This document shows positions 26,853 to 35,463 of a stretch of 64,000 nucleotides of DNA, piece after piece. Below the pieces are notes generated by a model. It worked only from the letters and a program-made list of their open reading frames with translations, did not search any database and was not told the origin of the DNA. A program made the position numbers and the translations under genes. This DNA is from Microbispora catharanthi (GTDB lineage Bacteria > Actinomycetota > Actinomycetes > Streptosporangiales > Streptosporangiaceae): contig NZ_VDMA02000011.1 of NCBI RefSeq assembly GCF_006334915.2, forward strand, positions 1 through 64,000, read 5' to 3'. Numbering within the stretch: position 1 is the first letter of the stretch; every line of letters starts with the position of its first letter.

Positions 26853-27863
26853 TCAGTTCTCGCGCCGGGCGAAACGGTTGAAGATGCGCTCGCCGGCGTT
26901 GACCGCGCCCTCGGCGACGTCGCGCAGCACGCCGATGAAGGGGTCCTGCGACTGCGCCCACGACTCGCGGTAGGAGTTGGCCGCCGCCTTGATCTCTTCG
27001 GTGATGCTGGCGTTCGCGTCGTCCTCGCGGCGCGGGTAGGTGCCGCCGATGATCCGGTCGTACTCTCCGCTGCGACGCCAGCGGTCGAGTTCGGCGACGC
27101 GGGTCACCGCGAACGGGTGGGTCGTGCCGAGCATGTTGAGGACCTTGAGCAGGCCGTCGCGCACGTCGCCCGCGGTGTCGTACTCCCTGGCCTGGTCGAG
27201 GAACGCCTCGATGTTCATCTCGTGCAGGCGGGAGCCGCCGGCGAGCTTCATGAGCGCCCGCAGCGCGGCGTCGGGGTCCTGTCCGGCGAGCAGGCCGCCG
27301 CGGTCGGCGGACATCTCCGCCTTGCGCTGCCATTCCTCCAGGGCGGCGACGATGACCCGCAGACCGATGTAGCCGAGCGGAATCCAGGCCACCCGGGTGG
27401 CCAGGCGGGTCAGGATCGCGAGCATCGTGCCGTAGACGGCGTGGCCCGACAGGATGTGCGAGGTCTCGTGGCCGATGACGAAGCGCAGCTCCTCGTCGTC
27501 CATGAGGTCGAGCAGCCCCGTCGAGACGATGATGAACGGCTCGTCGAAACCGATCGCCATCGCGTACGCCTTCGGGTCCTGCTGCACGTAGATCTCGGGG
27601 ATGCGGTGCAGGTCGAGGATGTAGGCGCTGTCGCGGCCCATGTCGTGCAGGGCGCGGAACTGGGTGTCGGTCGTGCGCACCGCGGAGGCCAGGAACATCA
27701 GGCGGAGCCGGCGCTCGCTGAACAGGCCGGACGTGCGCTTGAGCACCGCGTCGAATCCGGAGAGCGAACGCATCGCGACGAGCGCGGAACGGTCGGCGGG
27801 GTGTTCGTAGGCTCGCGAGCTGATGCCGGGCAGCTGCACGCGATTGCGATCGGGAGTGGTCAT
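26853..27863 (-). CDS. M48-family zinc metallopeptidase (HtpX-like)
   Basis: The 336-aa protein has the zinc motif HETSH at 132-136 in [21 protein letters not shown], with the third ligand in the [11 protein letters not shown] segment. A hydrophobic stretch follows the motif ([26 protein letters not shown]), so it is probably membrane-associated, facing the cytosol as in HtpX. Such proteases degrade misfolded or membrane proteins. The start MTTPDRN is chosen; an ATG nine bases earlier and a longer Pro/Arg-rich frame are alternatives. It is convergent with the kinase gene and divergent from nadD. Confidence 0.88.
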   Translation of the reverse strand: MTTPDRNRVQLPGISSRAYEHPADRSALVAMRSLSGFDAVLKRTSGLFSERRLRLMFLASAVRTTDTQFRALHDMGRDSAYILDLHRIPEIYVQQDPKAYAMAIGFDEPFIIVSTGLLDLMDDEELRFVIGHETSHILSGHAVYGTMLAILTRLATRVAWIPLGYIGLRVIVAALEEWQRKAEMSADRGGLLAGQDPDAALRALMKLAGGSRLHEMNIEAFLDQAREYDTAGDVRDGLLKVLNMLGTTHPFAVTRVAELDRWRRSGEYDRIIGGTYPRREDDANASITEEIKAAANSYRESWAQSQDPFIGVLRDVAEGAVNAGERIFNRFARREN

Positions 27864-27963
27864 GTTCCGCATGCTATGTCTCACGGGCCGGACGCGCGCG
27901 GACGTCGGGGGAGCCCTGGCCGTCACGGGAGGGCCGGTTTCCGGTGTGGTCCGATAGGCGCGT

Positions 27964-27969
27964 TATCGT
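27964..27969 (+). promoter_or_regulatory. Leaderless -10 element (TATCGT) of nadD
   Basis: TATCGT is followed by seven bases and the ATG at 27977. No Shine-Dalgarno site is present, consistent with leaderless transcription. Confidence 0.55.
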
Positions 27970-27976
27970 CCGTTTC

Positions 27977-28588
27977 ATGCGTAACGGGACGGCGATCCGG
28001 CGACTGGGCGTGATGGGCGGGACCTTCGACCCGATCCACCACGGCCACCTGGTGGCGGCCAGCGAGGTGGCCCACCACTTCAACCTGGACGAGGTGGTGT
28101 TCGTCCCGACCGGCCGGCCATGGCAGAAGGCCGAGCAGAACGTGTCCTCGTCCGAGGACCGCTACCTGATGACGGTGATCGCCACCGCGTCGAACCCCCG
28201 CTTCTCGGTCAGCCGGGTGGACATCGACCGGCCCGGCCCCACATACACGATCGACACGCTTCGTGACATCGCCGCCGCGTACGGCCCGGACGTGGAGCTG
28301 TACTTCATCACCGGCGCCGACGCGCTCGCGCAGATCCTGGGCTGGCGCGACGTCGACGAGCTTTTCACCATCGCGCACTTCGTCGGCTGCACGCGGCCCG
28401 GCCACACGCTCCAGGACCCCGGCCTGCCCGCGGGCAAGGTCAGCCTGATCGAGATCCCGGCCCTGGCGATCTCCTCCTCCGAGTGCCGCGACCGGGTGGC
28501 CGCCGGGGAGCCCATCTGGTATCTGGTCCCCGACGGCATCGTGCAGTACATCAACAAGCGCGGCCTCTACCACGACCCGGAAAGCTGA
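27977..28588 (+). CDS. nadD: Nicotinate-nucleotide adenylyltransferase
   Basis: The 203-aa enzyme joins nicotinate mononucleotide and ATP to form deamido-NAD. The nucleotidyltransferase motif [11 protein letters not shown] is at residues 14-24 and the C-terminal [13 protein letters not shown] matches the ISSTxIR motif. A leaderless -10 element supports ATG 27977. Its 3' end overlaps the end of the convergent MFS gene by 38 bases. In many actinobacteria nadD directly precedes rsfS; here an MFS/ArsR pair has been inserted between them, a sign of local rearrangement. Confidence 0.95.
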   Translation: MRNGTAIRRLGVMGGTFDPIHHGHLVAASEVAHHFNLDEVVFVPTGRPWQKAEQNVSSSEDRYLMTVIATASNPRFSVSRVDIDRPGPTYTIDTLRDIAAAYGPDVELYFITGADALAQILGWRDVDELFTIAHFVGCTRPGHTLQDPGLPAGKVSLIEIPALAISSSECRDRVAAGEPIWYLVPDGIVQYINKRGLYHDPES

Positions 28589-29747
28589 CCCCCACGCCCG
28601 CGGCGAGCACGCCGGCGAGCGCCGCCGCGTACAGCACCGGACGGTAGGAGGCCAGGGCGAGGAGCCCGGCGCCGAGCGCCATCCCCACTGCGGTCGGGAC
28701 GAACAGCACGGTGTTGGCGGTCGCGGACACGGTGGCCAGCAGGTCGTGCGGCACGATCCGCTGTACGGCGGTGAAGGCGGCGACCAGCACCCAGGGCAGC
28801 CCCAGCCCCGACAGCAGGCTCGCCGCCGTCACGACGGGCTCCCAGGGGACGGCGCGCAGTGCCACCGAGGCGGCGAAGAGGAGCCCTCCGGCGGTGGACA
28901 GCCGCGCCTCGCCGGTCCGGCGCAGCAGCGGCCCCGCGATCAGGCCGCCGAGGACCGTGCCGCCGCCCTGGACCGCGGACAGCACGCCGGTGAAGCCCGG
29001 CTCCCGGTGCAGACCGTGGTCGACCACGGCGAAGACGACCGCGCCGTTGACGCCGGAGACCAGCATCAGCGCCGCCCCGGACAGCGTGAGGCGGCGCAGG
29101 AGCGGGTCGCGGAGCAGGAAGCGCGCCCCCTCCGCCGTCCGGGCCGCCCAGCCGCGCGCCACGCGGGCGGGCCGTGCGGAGCCGGCCGGGAGGCGCAGCG
29201 TGCCGAGCAGCCAGGCGCCGGCCGCGAAGGTGGCCGCGTCGAGCGCGACCACCGCGTCGCCGCCCGCGGCGGCGAACAGCCCGGCGCCCAGCAGGGGCGC
29301 GGCGAGGCGGGTGCCCTCCGACGCGCTCATGCGCAGCCCGTTGACCTCGGCCAGCATCGCCTCCGGCACGGCGGCGGGCAGGACGGCCGCCTCCGCCGCG
29401 TCGAGCACGACGAAGCTCACGCCGTACAGCAGGAGCACCGCGAACAGCAGCCAGACCTGCGCGGGGGAGCGGACCAGGAAGAGCAGGCAGAGCGCCGCCC
29501 CCATCACGACGTTGGTCCAGACGAGCACGGGCCGGGCGCCGAGGACGTCGACCGCCGCGCCGAGCGCGGGCCCGGCCGCCGTCGGCGCCCAGAAGCAGAA
29601 CGCGGTGAGGCCGGCGAGGCTGTCGGAGCCGGTCAGCGACTTCACCCAGATGCCCGCGACCAGGGACATGGCCGTGGTGCCGAAACCGGAGACCGCGACG
29701 GCGCTCAGGTAACGGCGGGCGTTGCGGTCGGCGAGGGCGGCTCTCAT
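28551..29747 (-). CDS. MFS transporter (enterobactin-exporter/multidrug type)
   Basis: The 398-aa protein has about 12 hydrophobic helices and a basic central loop, with the MFS-type first half ([54 protein letters not shown]) found in the MFS_3/EntS-like group of drug or siderophore exporters. The start [15 protein letters not shown] is chosen over a longer frame because of its position. It is divergent from an ArsR-type regulator with a shared 70-base intergenic region carrying a perfect inverted repeat, so the regulator probably represses it. Substrate unknown. Confidence 0.85.
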   Translation of the reverse strand: MRAALADRNARRYLSAVAVSGFGTTAMSLVAGIWVKSLTGSDSLAGLTAFCFWAPTAAGPALGAAVDVLGARPVLVWTNVVMGAALCLLFLVRSPAQVWLLFAVLLLYGVSFVVLDAAEAAVLPAAVPEAMLAEVNGLRMSASEGTRLAAPLLGAGLFAAAGGDAVVALDAATFAAGAWLLGTLRLPAGSARPARVARGWAARTAEGARFLLRDPLLRRLTLSGAALMLVSGVNGAVVFAVVDHGLHREPGFTGVLSAVQGGGTVLGGLIAGPLLRRTGEARLSTAGGLLFAASVALRAVPWEPVVTAASLLSGLGLPWVLVAAFTAVQRIVPHDLLATVSATANTVLFVPTAVGMALGAGLLALASYRPVLYAAALAGVLAAGVGVSFPGRGRGRAC

Positions 29748-29768
29748 GCCGGGGATCTTTGCGGCAGC

Positions 29769-29796
29769 CAACCCCCAAGTCAATGCTTGGGGGTTG
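29769..29796. promoter_or_regulatory. Probable ArsR-type operator (11-bp inverted repeat)
   Basis: CAACCCCCAAG (29769-29779) and CTTGGGGGTTG (29786-29796) are perfect inverted arms around TCAATG. It lies in the 70-base gap between the divergent MFS and ArsR genes, just upstream of the ArsR -10, where bound dimer would block both promoters. Confidence 0.7.
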
Positions 29797-29805
29797 TGAT
29801 GGTGT

Positions 29806-29811
29806 TAACTT
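29806..29811 (+). promoter_or_regulatory. Leaderless -10 element (TAACTT) of the ArsR gene
   Basis: TAACTT is followed by six bases and the ATG at 29818, again without a Shine-Dalgarno site. Confidence 0.55.
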
Positions 29812-29817
29812 TCCGCC

Positions 29818-30339
29818 ATGGCGGAGGCGGATCCCAGGCTCAGGGCACTCGCGCATCCGGTGCGGCTGCGCATGCTCTCGCTGATGTGGGGCGCGCCCAT
29901 GTCGGCGGCCGAGTTGTCCCGCGAACTGGGCATCTCACACGCCCTCGCCAGCCATCACCTGCGCTGCCTGGACGACGCCGGGCTGGCCGAGCTGGCCGAC
30001 GTACGAGTCAGGCGCGGCGGCCGGGAGCGCCGCTACCGGGCGGCGGGGGGCACGCCGCTGACCGAGCAGCGGGACGGCTTCCCGCTGCTGGCCGAGGCGC
30101 TGGCGCGGTCGCTGCGCGAGCGGGCCGGGCGGCGGCGCGCGGGCGAGGAGGGGGTGACGGCCGACGCCGAGCTGTGGGTCGAGCCCGAGCTGTGGCACGA
30201 CGTCCGCAGCAGGATTTTCGCCGCGATCGTCGACCTGCACGAGGGCGCCGCGACCCCCCGTACGCCAGGGACGATCCCGGTCGGCGCCACTGTCGCCGCC
30301 TTTCCCCTGACGGAATCCACGGGCTCTGAAGGACGTTGA
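29818..30339 (+). CDS. ArsR-family winged-helix transcriptional regulator
   Basis: The 173-aa protein begins with an HTH_20/ArsR-like domain (residues 5-75; ALAHPVRLRMLSLMWGAPMSAAELSRELGISHALASHHLRCLDDAGLAEL, then the wing RRGGRERRYRA). A charged C-terminal half may bind the inducer. No metal-binding cysteine motif of the ArsR/SmtB type is visible, so a small-molecule ligand is more likely. It is divergent from the MFS exporter gene and likely represses both through the palindrome between them. The MFS-ArsR pairing is common among actinobacterial drug exporters. Confidence 0.88.
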   Translation: MAEADPRLRALAHPVRLRMLSLMWGAPMSAAELSRELGISHALASHHLRCLDDAGLAELADVRVRRGGRERRYRAAGGTPLTEQRDGFPLLAEALARSLRERAGRRRAGEEGVTADAELWVEPELWHDVRSRIFAAIVDLHEGAATPRTPGTIPVGATVAAFPLTESTGSEGR

Positions 30340-30470
30340 ACTCCTGATCCCGGGCATAACACCGGAATCGACAGGGTGTGCCGGTAGGGTCTCCCCGGGA
30401 AAGCCGGTTGTACGGGACACGCGGACTGTGCACCCTGGAAGAACCCGTCAACGGAGGACAGAACCGAATC

Positions 30471-30875
30471 GTGACAGCATCCGAGAGATCGATCCAGCTC
30501 GTGCGGGTGGCGGCCGAGGCCGCCGCCGAGAAGCTGGCCGACGACATCATCGCCTATGACGTGAGCGACCAGCTCGTCATCACCGACGCCTTCCTTCTCT
30601 GCTCCGCGTCCAACGACCGGCAGGTCCGCGCGGTCGTCGACGAGATCGAGGAGCGCATGCGCGTGGAGGCCGACGCCAAGCCCGTACGCCGTGAGGGCGA
30701 GCGGGAGGGCCGCTGGGTCCTGCTCGACTACCTCGACATCGTGGTGCACGTGCAGCACGAGGAGGACCGCAACTTCTACGCGCTGGAGCGCCTGTGGAAG
30801 GACTGCCCGTCCATCGAGCTGCCGGAGAGCGTCAAGCGGGTCGCCGAGCAGCGCGGGCACGGAGCGGCCCGGTGA
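30471..30875 (+). CDS. rsfS: Ribosome silencing factor RsfS
   Basis: The 134-aa protein binds L14 and prevents subunit joining under starvation. The family core is complete: [78 protein letters not shown]. The GTG at 30471 gives the usual N-terminus ([21 protein letters not shown]); GGAGG lies about 13 bases upstream, a little far. It is followed after 25 bases by a histidine phosphatase gene, the classic nadD-rsfS-phosphatase set with an insertion after nadD. Confidence 0.95.
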   Translation: [134 protein letters not shown]

Positions 30876-30900
30876 CGAACGCCATCATCGGGGCGGCGCG

Positions 30901-31536
30901 ATGAGCCGTCGCGTCGTCTGCCTGCGGCACGGGCAGACGCTCTGGAACGTCGAGAAGCGCTTCCAGGGGCACACCGACATCGCATTGGACGAGACCGGCA
31001 TCGCGCAGGCGGCCCGGGCGGCCTCTCTGCTCGCGGCCCTGCGGCCGACCATGCTCGTCTCCTCGGACCTGCGGCGCGCGTACGACACGGCCTCGGCCCT
31101 CGGCCGGCTCACCAGCCTCGACGTGGCCGTGGACAAGGACCTGCGCGAGCGCGGCGGCGGCGAGTGGGAGGGCCTGACCCGCGACGAGATCAGGGCGGGC
31201 TGGCCGGTCGAGTACGAGGCGTGGGAGGCCCCGGGCGGCGAGGACGTGGCGCACGTCGCCGACCGCGTGGCCGACGCCGTCGGGCGCTGGGCGTCCCGCC
31301 TCGACGAGGACGGCCTGCTGGTGGTCGCCTCGCACGGGGCCGCGCTGCGGCTCGGCATCTGTCGTCTGCTCGGGCTGCCGCAGGAGCTGTGGTCGGCGCT
31401 CGGCAGCCTGGGCAACTGCTCGTGGTCGGTGCTGGAGGAGGGCCGCCGCGGCTGGCGCCTGCTGGAGCACAACGCGGGGACGCTCCCCGAGCCGATCAGC
31501 AGCGACGACAGCCCCGCCGCCACCGCCGACGGCTGA
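30901..31536 (+). CDS. Histidine phosphatase family protein (phosphoglycerate-mutase-like)
   Basis: The 211-aa protein carries the catalytic RHG motif early (VVCLRHGQTLWNVEKRFQGHTDIALDETG), the second histidine in VVASHGAALRLGI, and Glu-rich ERGGGEWEGLT. The family includes cofactor-dependent mutases, phosphatases of sugar phosphates and glucosyl-3-phosphoglycerate phosphatase (GpgP); position next to rsfS fits the latter group in actinobacteria, but specificity is inferred only. ATG 30901 has GGGGCGGCG upstream. It is the last gene before tRNA-Ala. Confidence 0.88.
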   Translation: MSRRVVCLRHGQTLWNVEKRFQGHTDIALDETGIAQAARAASLLAALRPTMLVSSDLRRAYDTASALGRLTSLDVAVDKDLRERGGGEWEGLTRDEIRAGWPVEYEAWEAPGGEDVAHVADRVADAVGRWASRLDEDGLLVVASHGAALRLGICRLLGLPQELWSALGSLGNCSWSVLEEGRRGWRLLEHNAGTLPEPISSDDSPAATADG

Positions 31537-31557
31537 GACGCGTGAGGCCGGTGACGA

Positions 31558-31586
31558 TTAGGTAAACGGATGGGCATACCTATATG
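31558..31586 (+). promoter_or_regulatory. Promoter of first tRNA-Ala
   Basis: -35 TTAGGT at 31558-31563, 17-base spacer and -10 TATATG at 31581-31586, about 41 bases upstream of the mature tRNA end. The local AT content is high relative to surroundings. Confidence 0.5.
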
Positions 31587-31627
31587 CTCTCCGAGCGCCG
31601 CGCCGGGAACACCCGGGGCGGTGGCAA

Positions 31628-31700
31628 GGGGCTATAGCGCAGCTGGTAGCGCACCTCCATGGCATGGAGGGGGTCTGGGGTTCGAGTCCCCATAGCTCCA
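31628..31700 (+). tRNA. tRNA-Ala (anticodon GGC)
   Basis: The 73-base cloverleaf has acceptor stem GGGGCTA/TAGCTCC, a D arm, anticodon stem CCTCC/GGAGG around loop ATGGCAT (anticodon GGC), T arm TGGGG/CCCCA and discriminator A. It differs from the second copy at 63006 only by one compensated base pair in the anticodon stem. No terminator hairpin follows. Confidence 0.97.
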
Positions 31701-31734
31701 CCCACACGGCTGGAACCTTCACGCGCGTCTCTCG

Positions 31735-32009
31735 CATGACCTACGGCCCCGCTCAGGGCCGCGGCGCGGACGTTGACCGCCACCAGGATCACCTGGGACA
31801 GGGCATCAGCACCGCGAACCCGCACCCGGCGATCCACTACCACTCGGGCGCCCAAGGGCGACTTCCAGGCGCCGTCGGCCCGGGGGACCTGGCCGGCCTT
31901 CTGGCTGACCGGGGTCGACCAGATGGAGGGCTCGTCCGGCTCTCCGGGCCCGAGCGCGAGCACCTACTACCGGGCCCGGAACGTCTACGTCGGCCGCTCC
32001 CGTGCCTGA
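31735..32009 (+). pseudogene. Remnant of a secreted glycoside hydrolase (GH16-like or related)
   Basis: Scraps of a concanavalin-fold glycosidase-like protein appear in two frames. ANPHPAIHYHSGA is in one frame (around 31805-31850); GDFQAPSARGTWPAFWLTGVD, then QMEGSSGSPGPSAST and YYRARNVYVGRS, are in the next, ending at TGA 32007-32009. In intact relatives, as I remember them, the WPAFWLTG block lies far upstream of the C-terminal EGSSGSPGP/RNVYVGR block, so the two seem joined by an internal deletion besides the frameshift. No start, signal peptide or full domain remains. The family assignment is tentative; the decayed state is clear. Confidence 0.55.
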
Positions 32010-32025
32010 CGCGGGCGTCGGAGGA

Positions 32026-33411
32026 TCACAGGCTCTTGAGGTAGGCGAGCGACGGCATGAAGAAGTACTCGCCGCCCTTCATCGTCACGGTCTGGGGGAC
32101 CTGGCGCTGGGGGGCGCTGAGCTTCGCGCTGCCCCACGCCGTCGGGTAGCGCACCTTGACGTCCCGCTTGCCCTGGCCGATCACGGGGTCGTGGCCGGTG
32201 TCCCCGGCCGGGAAATCGGCGTTGTCGGCCCAGGTCTGCTGGGTGAACTCGAACTGGCCCTGCAGGCTGGAGTTGAACGCCATGAACAGCAGGCCCACCC
32301 CGCCGGTCGGCCGGGTCGTCGCGGGCGCGTCGTCCCACGGCTTGTCGGTGCGCCTGCCGTACGTCTGGCCGCGCCGGGCCATCATCACGCCGAGTGCGCG
32401 CTCCAGGCCGCCGTCCCGCGAGTCGCGGGGGTTGGCCTTGCGGATGTGCGCGCTGACCGGGCACTTGGCCCCGGGGTCGTCGCGGTAGCTGAAGTCGTTC
32501 TGCACCGGGTGGCCCTCGGAGCTCGGCTTGCCGTGCAGCCGCAGCGGGGTGCCGTTGCGGAACCGGCCCACCAGCATCGCGCCCGCGAGCGGCCGGTCGT
32601 CCCCCTTCAGGCCGAGCGCGTCGGCGAGAGTCTCCTCGGCCTCGCGGAACGCGCGGACGTTCTGCTCCAGCTTGCGCAGGACGAGATAGCTGCCGAAGTG
32701 CCGGCTCGGGTGGGGAGCGAGGGGGTCGGGGACGAGCACGTGGCTCAGCGGGAAGAACGGGTTCCAGTTGGTGCCGGACTCGGCGGCCACCTGGTCGGCG
32801 AGGAACAGCGGCTGGCTGCGGCCGTCCACGTAGCCGAAGTGCTCGATGCCCCGGCCCTGGGCGTCGCGCAGGCCCTCGCCCTTCTCCTCGCCGACGATCT
32901 TCGCGGTCTTCGGCAGCAGCGCGAGGACGCGCTCGCGGGTGGCGGCAACCGGTTCGGGCGTGGCGTCGCCGATCAGCACGATCGCGTGGATCTCCTCCTG
33001 GTAGTGCTTCTCCCAGGCGCCGACCGCCGGATCGCTCAACGTGTCCTTGCGCCGTTTCATCCCCGACTTGAACGCGTTGTCGGTGAATTTGCTGGTGGAG
33101 TCACCCAGTTTCAGATAGCCGATTTTGCTGATTCCGACGCCCACGTACGGCGTGCCGGGTTTCTTGGCGCGGTTGAAGTCGCGGACCTCCTCCAGGTGCT
33201 TCCTGGCCGATTTCATGAGCGGCACGAGGGAGCGCAGGAAGCGTCTGCCGTCCGGGCCGTCGCCGAAGTGCACGAGCAGCAGGGACATGTTTTCCCGTAC
33301 GTGCGCCTGCAGGATGTTCGGCTGCAGGTTGTCGAGCATCGCCTTGGTGTCGGCGTCGAGTTTCGCCGAGTCCCATGCGAGCGGTTTGCCGTTGGACAGG
33401 TCGACTGGCAT
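32026..33411 (-). CDS. DyP-type (dye-decolorizing) heme peroxidase
   Basis: The 461-aa protein has the ferredoxin-like DyP fold signatures: GxxDG as GYVDG at 193-197, the probable heme ligand His322 in CPVSAHIRKANPRDS, and RRG..YG (346-352). It oxidises bulky phenolic or dye substrates with H2O2. There is no Tat or Sec signal, so a cytosolic location is likely, unlike EfeB-type members. The start MPVDLSNGKPL is chosen because GGGGAAGG lies a few bases upstream; a longer frame adds 13 residues. It is divergent from the glutamate-cysteine-ligase-like gene. Confidence 0.9.
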   Translation of the reverse strand: MPVDLSNGKPLAWDSAKLDADTKAMLDNLQPNILQAHVRENMSLLLVHFGDGPDGRRFLRSLVPLMKSARKHLEEVRDFNRAKKPGTPYVGVGISKIGYLKLGDSTSKFTDNAFKSGMKRRKDTLSDPAVGAWEKHYQEEIHAIVLIGDATPEPVAATRERVLALLPKTAKIVGEEKGEGLRDAQGRGIEHFGYVDGRSQPLFLADQVAAESGTNWNPFFPLSHVLVPDPLAPHPSRHFGSYLVLRKLEQNVRAFREAEETLADALGLKGDDRPLAGAMLVGRFRNGTPLRLHGKPSSEGHPVQNDFSYRDDPGAKCPVSAHIRKANPRDSRDGGLERALGVMMARRGQTYGRRTDKPWDDAPATTRPTGGVGLLFMAFNSSLQGQFEFTQQTWADNADFPAGDTGHDPVIGQGKRDVKVRYPTAWGSAKLSAPQRQVPQTVTMKGGEYFFMPSLAYLKSL

Positions 33412-33556
33412 GTCGAATCCTTCCCCGTAGTGGAAATGTCGGACCCCCACCGATATGAGTCATCATCCACGGAAAAGGTTCGGGGCGCTCCGACTTTGCC
33501 CGGACGAGAACGGACCAGGTCAGGCCTATTCCGCACCATCGGGGTAGTGACCGGTC
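33412..33556. promoter_or_regulatory. Divergent intergenic region between peroxidase and ligase genes
   Basis: The 145-base gap must hold promoters for both divergent genes. It is somewhat AT-richer around 33436-33482. I find no convincing -35/-10 pair or palindromic operator. Confidence 0.3.
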
Positions 33557-34651
33557 ATGACGAAGAGACGGCCTGTCGGCGTTGAAGAGGAGTTCCTTGT
33601 CGTCGATCTCGAGACCCGGCGGCTGACGCCGCTGGCGGAGTCGATGCTGGAGCGGCTGCCGGACGAGGGGTTCGCGGCCGAACTGCAGCGTTCGGTGGTG
33701 GAGACCAACAGCACCCCTATGGAGGACCTGGGCGACGTGCGGGCCGAGATCGTGCGGCTGCGCCAGGCGCTCGTGTCGGCCGGTGAGCCGCTGGGGGTGG
33801 GCGTGATCGCCTCCGGCACGACCCCGATCACCGGCATCGAGGGCTACACGTTCACCCCGGGGGAGCGCTACGAGTACCTGTCGGAGTCCTACCGGTTCCT
33901 CGCCCAGGAGCAGCTCATCTGCGGGGCGCAGGTGCACGTGGAGATCGACGACAGGGACGTGGCCGTGCTCGCCGCCCAGCGCGTGGAGGCGTGGCTCCCC
34001 CCGCTTCTCGCGCTCAGCGCCAGCTCGCCCTACTGGATGGACGAGGACAGCGGGTATGCCAGCAGCCGGGCGCTGACCTGGCAGCGCTGGCCGACGGCGG
34101 GTCCGCTCGGCCCGTTCGCCGACGCCGCCGAGTATGACAGGACGGCCGAGGACCTGGTCGCCTCCGGCGTCATCGAGGACCGGGGCATGGTCTACTTCGA
34201 CCTGCGGTTGAGCGCCCACGTGCCGACGGTGGAGATGCGCATCTGCGACTCCTGCCCGCTCGCGGACGACGTGGTGCTGCTCGCCGGTCTCTTCCGCGCC
34301 CTCATGACGAGGGAGACGGAGGCCGTGGAGCGGGGCGAGCCGCCGGTCGGCGAGCAGCGCCTGGCGCTGCTGCGGGCCGCCAACTGGCGGGCCGCCCGCG
34401 ACGGGCTCGAGGGCGACCTGCTGTCACCGGTGACGAGCAGGCCCGAGCCGGCCCCGCGGCTCATCACCGGGATGCTCGAGGAACTGCGGCCGACCCTGGA
34501 GGAGCTGGGCGACTGGGAGATCGTCTCGGAGCTCGCCGACGCGGCGCTGCGCCGGGGCAGCTCCGCCTCGCGCCAGCGGGGGGCGTACGCGGTCAACGGG
34601 AAGCCGGAGGACGCGGTCGACCTGCTGCTCGCGGAGACCCGGCAGCGTTAG
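33557..34651 (+). CDS. Carboxylate-amine ligase (GCS2/YbdK-like glutamate-cysteine ligase)
   Basis: The 364-aa protein belongs to the glutamate-cysteine ligase type 2 family: the early VGVEEEFLVVD motif, QRSVVETNSTP, the central GAQVHVEI and the MRICDSCP segment are all present. Such enzymes couple glutamate (or another carboxylate) to an amine or cysteine with ATP; true gamma-glutamylcysteine synthesis is not assured, and actinomycetes use mycothiol rather than glutathione. The ATG at 33557 is close to the family start. Nothing adjacent defines a pathway. Confidence 0.88.
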   Translation: MTKRRPVGVEEEFLVVDLETRRLTPLAESMLERLPDEGFAAELQRSVVETNSTPMEDLGDVRAEIVRLRQALVSAGEPLGVGVIASGTTPITGIEGYTFTPGERYEYLSESYRFLAQEQLICGAQVHVEIDDRDVAVLAAQRVEAWLPPLLALSASSPYWMDEDSGYASSRALTWQRWPTAGPLGPFADAAEYDRTAEDLVASGVIEDRGMVYFDLRLSAHVPTVEMRICDSCPLADDVVLLAGLFRALMTRETEAVERGEPPVGEQRLALLRAANWRAARDGLEGDLLSPVTSRPEPAPRLITGMLEELRPTLEELGDWEIVSELADAALRRGSSASRQRGAYAVNGKPEDAVDLLLAETRQR

Positions 34652-34684
34652 GAGGCCGTGCGGCAGGGCGGGCGTGCGGGCCGA

Positions 34685-34690
34685 TACCCT
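34685..34690 (+). promoter_or_regulatory. Leaderless -10 element (TACCCT)
   Basis: TACCCT is followed by seven bases and an ATG at 34698 that opens a 10-codon ORF. The surrounding CCGATACCCT matches the promoter at 13892 exactly. Confidence 0.55.
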
Positions 34691-34697
34691 ACTGGCC

Positions 34698-34730
34698 ATG
34701 TCTGCGATCCCCGCCCTGAGCGCGGCATGA
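34698..34730 (+). CDS. Leaderless mini-ORF (MSAIPALSAA), ATGA-coupled to the next gene
   Basis: ATG 34698 lies seven bases after TACCCT, and the 10-codon frame stops at TGA 34728-34730, overlapping the ATG of the following membrane protein (34727). The downstream gene lacks a ribosome binding site, so translation of the mini-ORF followed by reinitiation would be the natural route. It may be only a coupling device; alternatively the true start of the membrane protein lies elsewhere. Confidence 0.45.
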   Translation: MSAIPALSAA

Positions 34731-35080
34731 ACGGCGCCTATTCGGGCTGGCTGATCGGCGCCGCCCTGCTGCTGGCGCTTGTCGGCGTCGTCACCGCCGT
34801 ACGGGATCGGCCGATGGGGCCGGTGCTGCTGGTCGGGCTGGGACTGTTGGAGCTCGCCGTGCTCGCGCAGGCGGGCTTCGCGCTGGCCGGGCTCGGCCAC
34901 GTGGTGGACAAGGCGACCTTCATCGGCTACCTGGCGGGCACCGTGGTGATCCCGCCCGCCGCCATGTGGTGGGGCCGGGCGGAGCGTACGCGCTGGGGCC
35001 CGGGGGTCATCGCCGTGGCCGCCTTCACCGTGGCCGTCATGACCGGGCGGCTGCTGCAGATCTGGAACGCCGGCGCATGA
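34727..35080 (+). CDS. Small integral membrane protein, unknown function
   Basis: A 117-aa protein with four hydrophobic segments (about 5-24, 30-55, 60-80, 90-110) and a basic loop (WGRAERTRW). I do not assign it to a named family. The ATG at 34727 is preferred because it overlaps the stop of a leaderless mini-ORF; an upstream in-frame GTG is possible. It overlaps the next small membrane protein gene by four bases (ATGA), suggesting the two products form a complex or act together. Confidence 0.7.
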   Translation: MNGAYSGWLIGAALLLALVGVVTAVRDRPMGPVLLVGLGLLELAVLAQAGFALAGLGHVVDKATFIGYLAGTVVIPPAAMWWGRAERTRWGPGVIAVAAFTVAVMTGRLLQIWNAGA

Positions 35081-35463
35081 GTGCCCCTTCCGGCACAGGG
35101 CCGGGACGCGTGCTCGTGGCCGTGTACGGGATCTTCGCGCTGGCCGCGACCTCCCGCGCCGCCGTGCAGATCGCCACGAGGTTCGCCGAGGCGCCGCTGG
35201 CGTACGTGCTGTCGGCGTTCGCCGGAGTGGTCTACATCGTGCTCACGGTGGCGCTGGCCCGGGGCGCACGGCGCGTCGCGGTCGCCGCCTGCCTGGTCGA
35301 GCTGGCCGGGGTGCTGGTCGTCGGCACGCTGAGCCTGGCGGACCCCGCCGCGTTTCCGCAGGCCACCGTGTGGTCGGGGTATGGCAGCGGGTATGGGTAC
35401 GTGCCGCTCGCGCTGCCCGTGATCGGCCTCCTGTGGCTGCTTCGCGGCGTCCGGCGTTCGTAA
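35077..35463 (+). CDS. Small integral membrane protein, unknown function
   Basis: The 128-aa protein has about four transmembrane segments (LVAVYGIFALAATSRAAVQIA, PLAYVLSAFAGVVYIVLTVALA, VAVAACLVELAGVLVVGTLSLA, VPLALPVIGLLWLLRGV). The ATG overlaps the preceding stop (ATGA), so the two small membrane proteins are translationally coupled. The loop WSGYGSGYGYVP between the third and fourth helices is aromatic and glycine-rich. No family recognised with certainty. Confidence 0.75.
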   Translation: MSAPSGTGPGRVLVAVYGIFALAATSRAAVQIATRFAEAPLAYVLSAFAGVVYIVLTVALARGARRVAVAACLVELAGVLVVGTLSLADPAAFPQATVWSGYGSGYGYVPLALPVIGLLWLLRGVRRS

